Assembly: GCA_958295905.1 (NCBI GenBank)
Contig: OY282382.1
Location: forward strand, 4,508,910 to 4,572,909
Source of the DNA: an uncultured Vicinamibacterales bacterium
GTDB taxonomy: Bacteria > Acidobacteriota > Vicinamibacteria > Vicinamibacterales > UBA8438
DNA: 64,000 nt
Direction: 5' to 3'
A program made the position numbers and the translations under genes. Positions within the stretch are counted from its first letter, which is position 1. Each line of letters begins with the position of its first letter. The notes under the pieces were generated by a model. That model worked only from the letters and a program-made list of their open reading frames with translations. It did not search any database and had not been told where the DNA came from. Below, piece by piece: positions 27,329 to 35,633 of the stretch.

Positions 27329-29890
27329 TTGAAGGTGAGCCACTTGGGAGTCGCCACGATTCGCACGGACCACGACACGCTTTCCGTTCCTGGGACGGAG
27401 TCTCGGCCGCACGTGCGGTTGCGGCTCGCCGTGCGGGGCTTTCTCGCCCTTGCCGTGCTGCTGGCGGTGACCATCGTGGCCACGTCGGCCACCCTCCTCT
27501 ACAACACGGCAACCGCGTTGCGCGACGAGGCGGAAGCGGCAGCCGTGAACACCTCGGAGTTGCTGTCCGCGAGCTTCGCGGAGATGGGCGAGATCTCGCT
27601 GGCCAACGTCGCCCGGACGCTGGACGCGACCCTCGACGGCCAGATGATCGCCCAGGCCCACATCGCCGCCCATCTCGTGGCGGCGGCGGAGGCGGCCGGG
27701 TACAATCCTCCGCGCGTCATCGGGATCCTGGACGGCATCGTCGGCGAGACGGTCCTCGACGAGTTCTGGATCACCGATGAGTCGGCCTTTTCCTATCTCA
27801 CCAACGTGCGGGACGAACGGGGCGCGCTGGTGCCGTTCCAGTTCGATCCGGATCCGGCGGTGCAGCCGCAGGCATCGAAGTTCTACGTGCTGCTCGACGG
27901 CGTCGATGACGGTGACGTCATCACTCAGCCGGCCCAGGTGCGGGAGATCGACAACGAGGTCTACAAGTACGTCGGGGTCGGCGGGGTCGACAAGACGCGG
28001 ATCGTCCAGGTCGGCAACGCGATCGTCTTCGGTGATCAGGAGATAATGACGAGCCGCTACACGTCTCAGCGGGCGGACGTCTCGGCGATCATCGAAGGCA
28101 TTCTGGGCCAGCAGATGGCGGCTCAGGCGACCATGCTGGAACGCTTCATCGCGGCCGCCGAGGCCGCGGCCTGGACGCGGGACGACATCGCCTTCCGGCT
28201 GAGGCGCATCACCACCACGACCATCATCGACGAGATTCGCGTCGCCGACGCGAACAACGTTCCCCTCTACTCGAGCCTGCTGCCGACCGCCGCGGGCGGA
28301 GCCCAGGCGGCCCTCGTGCGCCCCGAGGACCTCGGCGACCTGCCCGAGGGATCGCGCGGCGTCGTGGAGCATCCGACGGCGGCGCGTCCGTCCGACGGCG
28401 CCCTCTACAAGTACGTCACCGTCGCCACCGGGGAATCGGAGCGGCGCGTCCAGGTCGGCATTCCGATCGAAAGCGCGTCGGGCAATCTGCTCTACTCCGT
28501 GTACCAGCGCGAAGCGGACGTTCTGGTTCGCCAGGGCAACCTCGAAGCGCTCTGGGTCGTCAACCTCGATCGGAATCTGGCGGCGGCCGCCCCGCGCGCG
28601 GAGGTGCAGGACGCGGGCGACAGGGCGGACGCCTGGCAGTTGTTCGCGGAGAACCGCGCGGCGGCGGTCATGGACTTGGCCATGGACCAGGGACGCGTCG
28701 TCAGCGCCGCGAGCCTGAGCCTCTGGTCACCCGAGGCCCGCGGCATCTGGGTCGCCTCGCCCCTCATCAACACCGGGGGCATCCCCATCGGCGGCCTGGC
28801 CCTCGCCGTGAACCTGGACGACATCGCCGATACGGTGCTCGACGAGACCCGGAACACCGTTCTCATCGCGGTCGTGCTGCTCGCGCTCACCGGCTTCGCG
28901 GCGGCGGGAGGCACGCGGTGGCTGACCCATCCGATAGAAGTCATCGCGGACGCGGCTCGGCAGGTCGAGACAGGGAAGCCGCCCGACCCGGAAGCGATGC
29001 GGGACGTGATTCGTCGAACGGACGAGCTGGGCAGTCTGGCCCGCGTGTTCTCCGACATGACGGTCCAGGTCTTCAACCGCGAGGAGCAGTTGGAGACGAT
29101 GGTGGCGGCGCGGACGCGGGAGCTGCAGACGAGCAACCAGCGCCTGCAGATCGCGCACGAGGCCATCAAGCAGGACCTGTCGATGGCCAAGGTCGTGCAG
29201 GAGGCGCTGGTGCGGGAGGGCGACGCCGAGTTCGGGGCGTTCTCGATATCTGCCCGGATGACCCCGGCCCAGCAGATCGGCGGCGACTTCGTCGAGTTCA
29301 CGGACTCGCCGGGCGGAAGCCTGTTCTTCGTGCTGGGCGACGTCTCCGGCAAGGGGGTCGCGGCGGCGTTGTTCATGGCCGCATCGCAGTCCGCGATGAT
29401 GTCGGCGTGCGCCGAGCACACCGGCATCTCCAAGATCGCCAACGAGGCGAACCGCCGGCTGTGCCAGCAGAATCCGATGGGGCTCTTCGTGACCTGCGTG
29501 GTCGGCATCCTCGACCTGGAGACAGGCAGGCTCGACTACGTCTGCGCCGGACACGAGCCCGCCTACATCATCACCCCCGACGGCGGCCGGCGCGCCCTCC
29601 CCATGACCCGGGGCTTGGCCATGGGGCTGATGGATGACTTCGACTACGCCAGCGGAAGCGAGGTCATTCGGCCGAATGAGACCCTGTTTCTGTATACGGA
29701 CGGTCTGACCGACGCCGTTGACCTCAGCGGCACGCTGTTCGGCAAGGACCGCCTGGAGGGAACGCTGGACGGCGCATCGCGGCGGTCACCGGCGGAGATC
29801 GTGGACCATGTCTGGAGCGAGATCGGGAGCTTTTCGACGGGGGCCGCCGCGGCCGACGACATGACCTGCCTCGTGCTGCGCCACGGATGA
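27329..29890 (+). CDS. Membrane sensor with HAMP and SpoIIE-type serine phosphatase domain
   Basis: About 853 residues. There is one membrane segment near residues 35-60, a long extracytoplasmic region with two similar ATALRDEAEAAAV / ALYKYVTVATGES-type sections, and a second membrane segment (TVLIAVVLLALTGFAAAGG). A HAMP domain (WLTHPIEVIADAARQVETGKPP), a coiled coil and a PP2C/SpoIIE domain follow, with QQIGGDFVEF, LGDVSGKGVAAALFMA and AAADDMTCLVLRH. It probably dephosphorylates the STAS protein encoded downstream. The start is uncertain: TTG 27329 and GTG 27335 lack a spaced ribosome site, while TTG 27344 follows AAGGTGAG. It leads a three-gene partner-switching operon. Confidence 0.9.
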   Translation: MKVSHLGVATIRTDHDTLSVPGTESRPHVRLRLAVRGFLALAVLLAVTIVATSATLLYNTATALRDEAEAAAVNTSELLSASFAEMGEISLANVARTLDATLDGQMIAQAHIAAHLVAAAEAAGYNPPRVIGILDGIVGETVLDEFWITDESAFSYLTNVRDERGALVPFQFDPDPAVQPQASKFYVLLDGVDDGDVITQPAQVREIDNEVYKYVGVGGVDKTRIVQVGNAIVFGDQEIMTSRYTSQRADVSAIIEGILGQQMAAQATMLERFIAAAEAAAWTRDDIAFRLRRITTTTIIDEIRVADANNVPLYSSLLPTAAGGAQAALVRPEDLGDLPEGSRGVVEHPTAARPSDGALYKYVTVATGESERRVQVGIPIESASGNLLYSVYQREADVLVRQGNLEALWVVNLDRNLAAAAPRAEVQDAGDRADAWQLFAENRAAAVMDLAMDQGRVVSAASLSLWSPEARGIWVASPLINTGGIPIGGLALAVNLDDIADTVLDETRNTVLIAVVLLALTGFAAAGGTRWLTHPIEVIADAARQVETGKPPDPEAMRDVIRRTDELGSLARVFSDMTVQVFNREEQLETMVAARTRELQTSNQRLQIAHEAIKQDLSMAKVVQEALVREGDAEFGAFSISARMTPAQQIGGDFVEFTDSPGGSLFFVLGDVSGKGVAAALFMAASQSAMMSACAEHTGISKIANEANRRLCQQNPMGLFVTCVVGILDLETGRLDYVCAGHEPAYIITPDGGRRALPMTRGLAMGLMDDFDYASGSEVIRPNETLFLYTDGLTDAVDLSGTLFGKDRLEGTLDGASRRSPAEIVDHVWSEIGSFSTGAAAADDMTCLVLRHG

Positions 29891-29983
29891 CCGCGGCGGG
29901 GCGCCGTGGCGGCGCGGTGGATTGGCGGCAGCGGATGTTGCTATAGTGATGGGCTCGCGAACGTTGGACGACCGTGCCAGACC

Positions 29984-30415
29984 ATGCCTGACCTTCACGT
30001 TTCGCTGCCGGCCAAGTTGACAGAGGTTCGCAATCTGTCGACCGCGGTCGAAGAGTTCGGAGACGCGAACCAGTTGCCGCTGCCGACCGTCTTCGTGATC
30101 AATCTGGCTCTGGACGAGCTGATCACCAACGCCGTGACGCACGGCAGGTTCGAGGTGCCCGATCCCACGATAGACATCCATCTCAAGGCCGATCGGGACA
30201 TCGTGACCCTGACCATGGAGGACAACGGGTCGCCCTTCGACCCGACGCAGAGGAGCGCGGCCGACGTCGACACCACGTCGTCGCTGGAGGACCGGGCGGT
30301 GGGCGGCCTCGGCTTGCACTTGGTCAGGACCTTCGCCCACGACATGTCCTACCAGTTCGTCGACGGCAGGAACCGTTTGACGGTACACCACCATTTCAAG
30401 TCGGAATCCGCCTGA
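29984..30415 (+). CDS. RsbW-type anti-sigma factor / serine-protein kinase
   Basis: A 143-residue GHKL ATPase. The N-box is LALDELITNAVTHG, G1 is MEDNGSPFDP, and G2 is VGGLGLHLVRTF. It matches ATP-binding anti-sigma/anti-anti-sigma kinases. It would phosphorylate the STAS protein encoded 35 bases downstream and be opposed by the SpoIIE-type phosphatase upstream. Start ATG 29984 gives the standard length; an earlier in-frame start would add a low-complexity leader. No sigma factor gene is in the window, so the output partner must lie elsewhere or be a non-sigma target. Confidence 0.9.
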   Translation: MPDLHVSLPAKLTEVRNLSTAVEEFGDANQLPLPTVFVINLALDELITNAVTHGRFEVPDPTIDIHLKADRDIVTLTMEDNGSPFDPTQRSAADVDTTSSLEDRAVGGLGLHLVRTFAHDMSYQFVDGRNRLTVHHHFKSESA

Positions 30416-30450
30416 CCGGCGCGGCCGGGGGATTCGACCGAGGGGCATCG

Positions 30451-30789
30451 ATGAACATCGAAGTCGCAGAAGAACGGGAAGAGGGGGCGCTGGTACTGCT
30501 GCCGGTCGGACGGCTCGACAGCGCGAACGCGCGGGCGTTCGAGTCGATCGTCATGGATCACATCGGCAACGACGAACGGAAGCTGATCTTCGACTTCGGC
30601 CGCCTGTCGTTCATCAGCAGCTCCGGGATGCGGGTGCTCCTCATCGCCGCCAAGAAACTCGGCGCGAACGAGGGCACCATCGCCCTGTGCAACATGCAGG
30701 ACCACATTGAGGAAGTGTTCCGCGTCAGCGGCTTCGATCAGATCATTCCGATCCGCGACTCGCGCCAGGCGGCGCTGGAAGTCTCCTGA
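30451..30789 (+). CDS. STAS-domain anti-sigma factor antagonist (RsbV-type)
   Basis: A 112-residue single STAS domain: LPVGRLDSANARAFESIV, KLIFDFGRLSFISSSGMRVLL. The SSSG loop at about residues 56-59 holds the phosphorylation serine (by alignment with SpoIIAA, about Ser57). It is the switch protein of the partner-switching module with the upstream kinase and phosphatase. It has AGGGG upstream of ATG 30451 and is the last gene of the operon. Confidence 0.93.
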   Translation: MNIEVAEEREEGALVLLPVGRLDSANARAFESIVMDHIGNDERKLIFDFGRLSFISSSGMRVLLIAAKKLGANEGTIALCNMQDHIEEVFRVSGFDQIIPIRDSRQAALEVS

Positions 30790-30969
30790 CCCCACCCTTC
30801 CCGCGGGCGTGTCCCCGACGTCGGCAGCCCAAGCCGCCGAGAACCCGTGAGGCACCGGCGGTTCACGCCGCTCGGGCCGAGGCGATTCTCGTCCGTCAGG
30901 GCGCCGCCTCGCCGGCGTCGTACCTCCCGGACCGACGATCGGCACCGGCTCGCCGTCAGGAAGCGTCCG

Positions 30970-31953
30970 TCAGGGCGCCGCTTCGTCGGCGTCGTACCGG
31001 ATATGAGCCGCCGTCAAGACGTCGTGGAAGCCGCGGCACCGGGTCTCGATCTGCCGGAGACGGTCGCGGCGGTCCTTCAGGGCAGGCCCTTCGGGCGGCC
31101 ATCCGCTGCGTACAGCCTCGGTGATCCGCGCCATCAGACGCGCGGCCCCGCCGGCCGGTCCCGGCCCGGGCGCGAGCGCCGCCAGCTCCCGTGCCGCCCC
31201 GTCGGAAGCGCAGCACAACGATCGCGGCAGCCGGGGATCGACGACCAGCAGGTCGAATGCCCGATCCATCCGGATCGCCACTCCGTACCGATGCGTATAG
31301 GCGTCGAGCGCGTGACAGAGGCGCAGCAGGCTCATCCAGTCGTGGTCGGAGGTCTCCTCCGCCGTCATGATCTCTTCGACATGGGCCAGCAGCAGTGAAA
31401 TCGTGAGCTGCACGCGCTCGGTGCACCGGCCGATCTGCAGAAAGCGCCAGCGGTCGTCACGATACATGGTCCGCTCGGCCACGCCCATGAAGGTGTCGAC
31501 GTCCCGCGAGACCCGCGCATAGAAACCTTCCGGCTCGACCTTCCAGATATCCGCGATACGCAGCCTCTGAAGACGGAGACGCAGGTAGGCGGGATTGAGA
31601 CAGCTCCACATCTCGCCGGTGATGCAGTGGCGCATCTGGCGCGCGTTCTCCCGAGCCGCGCCGAAGCAGTTCCAGACCGAGTCGGGGTTGGATCGCTCGA
31701 AGGTGAGGTCGTCGGCGAGCGCGAACGAATCTGCGAGGGTGAAATCGTCGTCGAAGCCGCCGAACCCGATGGCGGGGCCGGGAGGCTGCCGGCGCAACGC
31801 GCCGTAGATGCGGCGCCAGCCGAAGTTGATCTCGCGGATGGGCCGGTCGACCAGGGTCTCCATCTGCCCGCCGAGCAGACGGCAGAGGTGGCTCGTCCGC
31901 TCGGCGTAGCGGCCCATCCAGTAGAGACCCTCCGCGTTGCGCGCCAGCAGCAT
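30970..31953 (-). CDS. Alpha-E domain protein (DUF403)
   Basis: A 327-residue helical protein starting MLLARNAEGLYWMGRYAERT, the signature of alpha-E proteins. Further motifs: NFGWRRIYGAL, NARQMRHCITGEMW and TERVQLTISLLLAHVEEIM. It lies 4 bases after the circularly permuted ATP-grasp gene, the classic pairing. Comparative work has proposed these as a peptide-ligase-like modification system, often with a transglutaminase-like peptidase that is not present here. The C-terminus is arginine- and proline-rich. Confidence 0.9.
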   Translation of the reverse strand: MLLARNAEGLYWMGRYAERTSHLCRLLGGQMETLVDRPIREINFGWRRIYGALRRQPPGPAIGFGGFDDDFTLADSFALADDLTFERSNPDSVWNCFGAARENARQMRHCITGEMWSCLNPAYLRLRLQRLRIADIWKVEPEGFYARVSRDVDTFMGVAERTMYRDDRWRFLQIGRCTERVQLTISLLLAHVEEIMTAEETSDHDWMSLLRLCHALDAYTHRYGVAIRMDRAFDLLVVDPRLPRSLCCASDGAARELAALAPGPGPAGGAARLMARITEAVRSGWPPEGPALKDRRDRLRQIETRCRGFHDVLTAAHIRYDADEAAP

Positions 31954-31957
31954 TTCT

Positions 31958-33391
31958 TCAGTCTTCCAGCACCCAGACGTCCTTGCCGCCGCCGCCCTGG
32001 CTCGAGTTCACGACGAGGCTGCCCCGGCGGAGGGCGACGCGGCAGAACGCACCCGGCACGAGCCGGGTCCGCCGTCCCCGCAGCACGAACGGGCGCAGAT
32101 CGACGTGGCGCGGCTCGGGCCGGCCGTCCACGAAGCAGGGGGCGCGGGAGAGCGCCAGCACCGGCTGCGAGATGAAGTCGGCGGGATTGGCCCGCACCTC
32201 CCGGGCGTACGCGTCCCGCTCCGCCGGGGTGGCGTGGGGACCGACCAGCATGCCGTAGCCGCCGGACTCGCCGACCCGCTTCACGACCAGCCGATCGAGG
32301 TTGGCGAGCGTGTACTCCATCTCGTCCGGCCGCCGGCAGATGCGGGTCGGCACGTTGGCCAGGATCGGATCTTCGCTCAGGTAATAGCGGATCAGATCCG
32401 GCACGTAGGGGTATACGCTCTTGTCGTCGGCCACGCCGGTCCCGGGGGCGTTCGCGATGACCACGCTGCCGTGCCGGTACGCCTCCATCAAGCCGGGAAC
32501 CCCCAGCAGCGAATCGGAACGGAAGACGAGCGGGTCGAGGAAGTCGTCGTCCATCCGCCGGTAGATCACGTCGACGCGGCGCAGCCCCTCCGTCGTGCGC
32601 ATGTGCACGACCCGGTTCCTCACCACCAGATCGCGTCCCTCCACCAGCTCTCCGCCGATCTCGTTGGCCAGGAACATGTGCTCGTAGAACGCGGAGTTGG
32701 CCACCCCGGGGGTCAGCAGGGCGAGGGTCGGTTCGCCGCAGCCGGCGGGGGCGAGCTCGCGCAGGGTCTCGCGCAGCAACCGTCCGTAGTGCTCGACCTC
32801 CCGCACCCGGCACTGCCGGTAGAGACGCCGCAGGCCGGCCTTCACCGCCCTGCGGTTGGCGATCATGTAGGACACCCCCGACGGCACCCGCAGGTTGTCT
32901 TCGAGCACCATGAACCCGTCGGTGGTGCGCACGACGTCGGTGCCGCAGACGGCGACCCAGGTCCCGTGGGGCGGGGTCACCCCGCGCATCTCGCGGCGGT
33001 ACTGCGGACAGCCGTACACTAGGTCGTCGGGAATGACCCCGTCGGCGATCGCGTGGGCGTCGCTGTAGACGTCGGCGAGAAAGTGGTTCAGGGCGAGGAC
33101 CCGCTGCGTGAGGCCCGCTTCGAGCTGCTTCCATTCGGCGGCGGGCAGGATGCGGGGAATGCAGTCTATCGGGATGATGCGCTCGTCCGCCGCCTCGTCG
33201 CTGTAGACCGTGAAGGTGATGCCCTCGTTGAGGAACGACCGGCTGACCCGTTCCTGAATCTCGCCGAGCTCCGCGTTCGACAGCTTGCCCAGCGCCTCGT
33301 GGAGGGAGCGGCTGTGCTCTCGGGGCGCGCCGTCCGACCCGAACATCTCGTCGTGGAACGCGGGATCGATCTCGTACGCGCCGAAATCCAT
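31958..33391 (-). CDS. Circularly permuted ATP-grasp protein (DUF404/DUF407)
   Basis: A 477-residue protein: GITFTVYSDEAADERIIPIDCIPRI at the N-terminus, then RDLVVRNRVVHMRTTEGLRRVDVIYRRMDDDFLDPLVF, IANAPGTGVADDKSVYPYVP and LVVKRVGESGGYGMLVGP. These are the strand-switched ATP-binding elements of this family. It is predicted to form amide bonds to an unknown acceptor, working with the alpha-E protein encoded immediately downstream. ATG 33391 (MDFGAYEIDPAFHDEM) is chosen by family start and GGGGC upstream. It is preceded by the Tsx-like porin gene 11 bases away on the same strand. Confidence 0.92.
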   Translation of the reverse strand: MDFGAYEIDPAFHDEMFGSDGAPREHSRSLHEALGKLSNAELGEIQERVSRSFLNEGITFTVYSDEAADERIIPIDCIPRILPAAEWKQLEAGLTQRVLALNHFLADVYSDAHAIADGVIPDDLVYGCPQYRREMRGVTPPHGTWVAVCGTDVVRTTDGFMVLEDNLRVPSGVSYMIANRRAVKAGLRRLYRQCRVREVEHYGRLLRETLRELAPAGCGEPTLALLTPGVANSAFYEHMFLANEIGGELVEGRDLVVRNRVVHMRTTEGLRRVDVIYRRMDDDFLDPLVFRSDSLLGVPGLMEAYRHGSVVIANAPGTGVADDKSVYPYVPDLIRYYLSEDPILANVPTRICRRPDEMEYTLANLDRLVVKRVGESGGYGMLVGPHATPAERDAYAREVRANPADFISQPVLALSRAPCFVDGRPEPRHVDLRPFVLRGRRTRLVPGAFCRVALRRGSLVVNSSQGGGGKDVWVLED

Positions 33392-33402
33392 GCCGTGCCC
33401 CG

Positions 33403-34188
33403 TCAGAGCCGCCAGATGATCAGGAGCTGCACCAGGTTCTCGTCGGTGTCGGTGCCCAACTTGTTCGGCCAGTACTGGTACTCGGCGCCCATGAAGAGCT
33501 GGTTCGGGTGGCCGCTCACGGCCTTGCCGAGGTCCCAGACGAACTGCGGCTGGGCGAGGACCCAGCTCCGGACCTCGTTGCCGAACTCGTCGGTGACGCG
33601 GTGGATGTACTCGGCGTGGCCGAAGAACCCGAACGACTGGCGTCCGACGTCGAACCCGGCGCCCCAGTTGACGTCGAAGGTCCAACTGTTGCTCGTCCGC
33701 GGGGCGCCGCTGCCGCTGTTGCCGTCGATGAACGCGGTGACGTCGGTGTTCAGGAAGAAGAAGCCGGGCACCGCCCAGGACAATCGGACACCGGGCAGGT
33801 ACTTGAAGAAGTCGGCGTCGCCGCCGAAGTTGATGCCACCGATGAGGGCCACGTCCCGGAGCGGCCCGCCGCCCACCGTTCGACCGGACATCTTGCCGAA
33901 GCTGAGCGTGGGGTACCACTCGCCGTAGAAGTCCTTGTCGTTGAAGCCGTCAAGGAGGTCGTCGTCGATGTAGTCGATGAACAGGAAGCTGTCGCCGAGC
34001 GACCAGCCCGACGCCTGCTGTATCGTCAGGATGCGGCTCGGCGTCGACTGCGCCGAGAAGGGGTTCACGAGACGGCCGTACTGGAACTGGAACTCGGTCT
34101 GCGCGGCCGCCGGCGCCGCCGCGAACCCCGCCAGTAACGCACCCAACCCCCAGCCCCACCAGCCCGGTACCGTTCGATTTGCGATCAC
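33403..34188 (-). CDS. Tsx/OmpK-like outer-membrane channel protein
   Basis: A 261-residue protein with a signal peptide (MIANRTVPGWWGWGLGALLAGFAAAPAAAQ) and alternating aromatic strands: FQFQYGRLVNPF, GWSLGDSFLFIDYIDD, YGEWYPTLSFGKMSG, LPGVRLSWAVPGFFFLNTDV. It ends in the aromatic-rich strand LVQLLIIWRL. The layout fits the nucleoside-specific channel (Tsx) / OmpK family, a small beta-barrel. GTG 34188 is chosen because GAGGTCAGACG lies directly upstream and the leader starts there. It is a possible first gene of the unit with ATP-grasp and alpha-E. A nucleoside hydrolase gene further on (51192-52184) gives indirect support to nucleoside uptake. Confidence 0.75.
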   Translation of the reverse strand: MIANRTVPGWWGWGLGALLAGFAAAPAAAQTEFQFQYGRLVNPFSAQSTPSRILTIQQASGWSLGDSFLFIDYIDDDLLDGFNDKDFYGEWYPTLSFGKMSGRTVGGGPLRDVALIGGINFGGDADFFKYLPGVRLSWAVPGFFFLNTDVTAFIDGNSGSGAPRTSNSWTFDVNWGAGFDVGRQSFGFFGHAEYIHRVTDEFGNEVRSWVLAQPQFVWDLGKAVSGHPNQLFMGAEYQYWPNKLGTDTDENLVQLLIIWRL

Positions 34189-34295
34189 CGTCTGACCTCG
34201 CCAACCCGTGTCCCAAATACCCTCGACGCTCGCCGAGCGGCCCGGAAACCGGGCTGGCGCTCGTGCGCACCCCCCACGCCGCGGGCTGCCGCCGA

Positions 34296-34395
34296 CCGGG
34301 CGATGCCGGCGACCCGCCGATCCCTCTTCAGCCGCGCGGACGGGACGCGCTCCACGGCGCCGCCGGCCGGGCGATGCCGGCGGCCCGCCGATCCC
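34296..34395. repeat. 29-bp direct repeat pair
   Basis: 29-base units at 34296-34324 and 34367-34395 differ at one position; GTGCGCAC also flanks both. They lie between the Tsx-like gene and an ABC-ATPase relic. No function is evident. Confidence 0.7.
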
Positions 34396-34487
34396 GTGCG
34401 CACATCGCGATTCGCCGACAGTATAGTTCGCCGGCGCCGGAATCGAGTACCGGGCATCCAGATCGAGTCGACGCCCACGGCGCCTGC

Positions 34488-34707
34488 GCCGCGAAGCCCG
34501 GCGGCGGGCGACGCCGATTACGTCGTGTTCGATCGCGTCATCAAGAGCGGCGACGGCCGCACCCTGATGGTGCGCGACGTCGTTCTGCGGATCGCCCGGG
34601 GCGAATTTCATCACCCCCTGCCCGGACCTTCCGGCTCCGGCAGGACGACCTGCCTGATGATGCCGGCCGGGTTCGAGGGCCGCAGCGCGGGGCGGCTTCC
34701 GGACGTC
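34488..34707 (+). pseudogene. Relic of an ABC transporter ATPase N-terminus
   Basis: About 73 codons read DADYVVFDRVIKSGDGRTLM, VRDVVLRIARGEFHH, then GPSGSGRTTCLMMPAGFEGR. This is the start of a PotA-like ABC ATPase, but with Walker A lysine replaced by arginine, FLTLLGPSG changed to FHHPLPGPSG, and the homology ending abruptly before the Q-loop. There is no signature or Walker B segment afterwards. It is a decayed fragment directly upstream of a VapBC pair. Confidence 0.7.
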
Positions 34708-34718
34708 CCCGGCGGCTC

Positions 34719-34752
34719 TACAATGATGCAAATCAGGCTACGATGTGAATCA
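34719..34752 (+). promoter_or_regulatory. Putative vapBC promoter and operator
   Basis: A -10-like TACAAT (34719-34724) is followed by two imperfect 11-base direct repeats, GATGCAAATCA (34725-34735) and GATGTGAATCA (34742-34752), ending two bases before the vapB ATG. Such repeats are typical binding sites for VapB autoregulation. No good -35 was found. Confidence 0.35.
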
Positions 34753-34754
34753 AT

Positions 34755-34958
34755 ATGAGAGTCAGCGTCGAGATCGATGAAGCAACCTTGAACGCGCTCC
34801 GCCGGTTGACCGGTGAGAGGAAGATGAGCCCCGCGATCAGTCGCGCGGTCACCGAGTTCGTCAGACGGCAACACGTGCGGGAGTTCGGCCGTTTGCTGCG
34901 CGAGGGCGCCTTCGACTACCCGTTGACCAACGACGAGATCGAGTCCGCGGATCACTGA
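34755..34958 (+). CDS. vapB: VapB-type antitoxin
   Basis: A 67-residue protein. An N-terminal ribbon-helix-helix-like region (MRVSVEIDEATLNALRRLTG, SPAISRAVTEFVRR) is followed by an acidic, tail-like C-terminus (FDYPLTNDEIESADH) that would wrap the toxin. It is followed six bases later by a PIN toxin gene, so it is a complete type II module. Confidence 0.85.
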   Translation: MRVSVEIDEATLNALRRLTGERKMSPAISRAVTEFVRRQHVREFGRLLREGAFDYPLTNDEIESADH

Positions 34959-34964
34959 CCCGGC

Positions 34965-35381
34965 ATGGTGCTCGTGGACTCGTCGGTCTGGATCGAAGCC
35001 CTGCGCAGGCGGGGTGACCCCGCGGCCAAGGTGGCGCTGGAGGCGTTGCTGGAGGTCGATGGAGCGCTCGTATCCGGTCCGATCCTGCTGGAAGTGCTCG
35101 GAGGATGCCGTCCCGCTGACCGCAAGCGGCTGCTCGACTACTTCGGCCGCGTGCCCTGCCGCCGAGTACCCGACGAGGCGTGGCGGCAGGCCGCGCGACT
35201 GTCATGGCGGCTGCGGGACGACGGCATCACCCTGCCCTGGAACGACCTCCTGATCGGAAGCCTCGGCCTGCTGTGGGATCTCAGGGTCTTCGCCGCCGAT
35301 CGGCACTTCGACCTCTTGGAATCCCGGGCGCGCTTGCGGCGCTACCGGCCGGGTCCGGGCGGCACCTATTCCGATGCGTAG
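34965..35381 (+). CDS. vapC: VapC-type PIN-domain ribonuclease toxin
   Basis: A 138-residue PIN protein with the acidic metal site intact: D5 (MVLVDSSVWIEAL), E43 (GPILLEVLGG), D94 (WNDLLIGSL) and D112 (AADRHFDLL). It likely cleaves tRNA or rRNA when free of VapB. It is cotranscribed with the antitoxin at 34755-34958. The C-terminal tail RRYRPGPGGTYSDA extends a little beyond the usual end. Confidence 0.92.
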   Translation: MVLVDSSVWIEALRRRGDPAAKVALEALLEVDGALVSGPILLEVLGGCRPADRKRLLDYFGRVPCRRVPDEAWRQAARLSWRLRDDGITLPWNDLLIGSLGLLWDLRVFAADRHFDLLESRARLRRYRPGPGGTYSDA

Positions 35382-35576
35382 CAGCCTGCGGCGAAGACTC
35401 CGCGGCGCACCGAGAGCGGCGAGGCGCCCGCCTGACAAGGCGTGAGTCAGGGCCACGGTCATCGCCACCGAGCGCAGGCGGCCGCCGGCCGGAAGATGAA
35501 GGCAACGGGCGGATCCGGGTGGACGCCTGCGCCACCGCGACAAGGCTGAGCGGAACGCGACGCGGAAGAGCGGGCC

Positions 35577-35610
35577 CGGGTGGATGCAGGCGCCTGGCTG
35601 CATCCACCCG
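35577..35610. terminator. Perfect 13-bp hairpin between convergent genes
   Basis: CGGGTGGATGCAG (35577-35589) and its exact complement (35598-35610) enclose an 8-base loop. It lies between the 3' ends of vapC (plus) and the regulatory-domain/propeller gene (minus), where a bidirectional terminator is expected. There is no T-tract, so intrinsic termination is not assured. Confidence 0.45.
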
Positions 35611-35633
35611 GTTGGTAGCGCAGAGCTCCAGGT

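Noticed and set aside
24909..27332. An 800-codon open frame overlapping the M3 peptidase in another frame
   Set aside because: The peptidase frame holds HEFGH and the full family pattern. This frame is arginine/alanine-rich filler.
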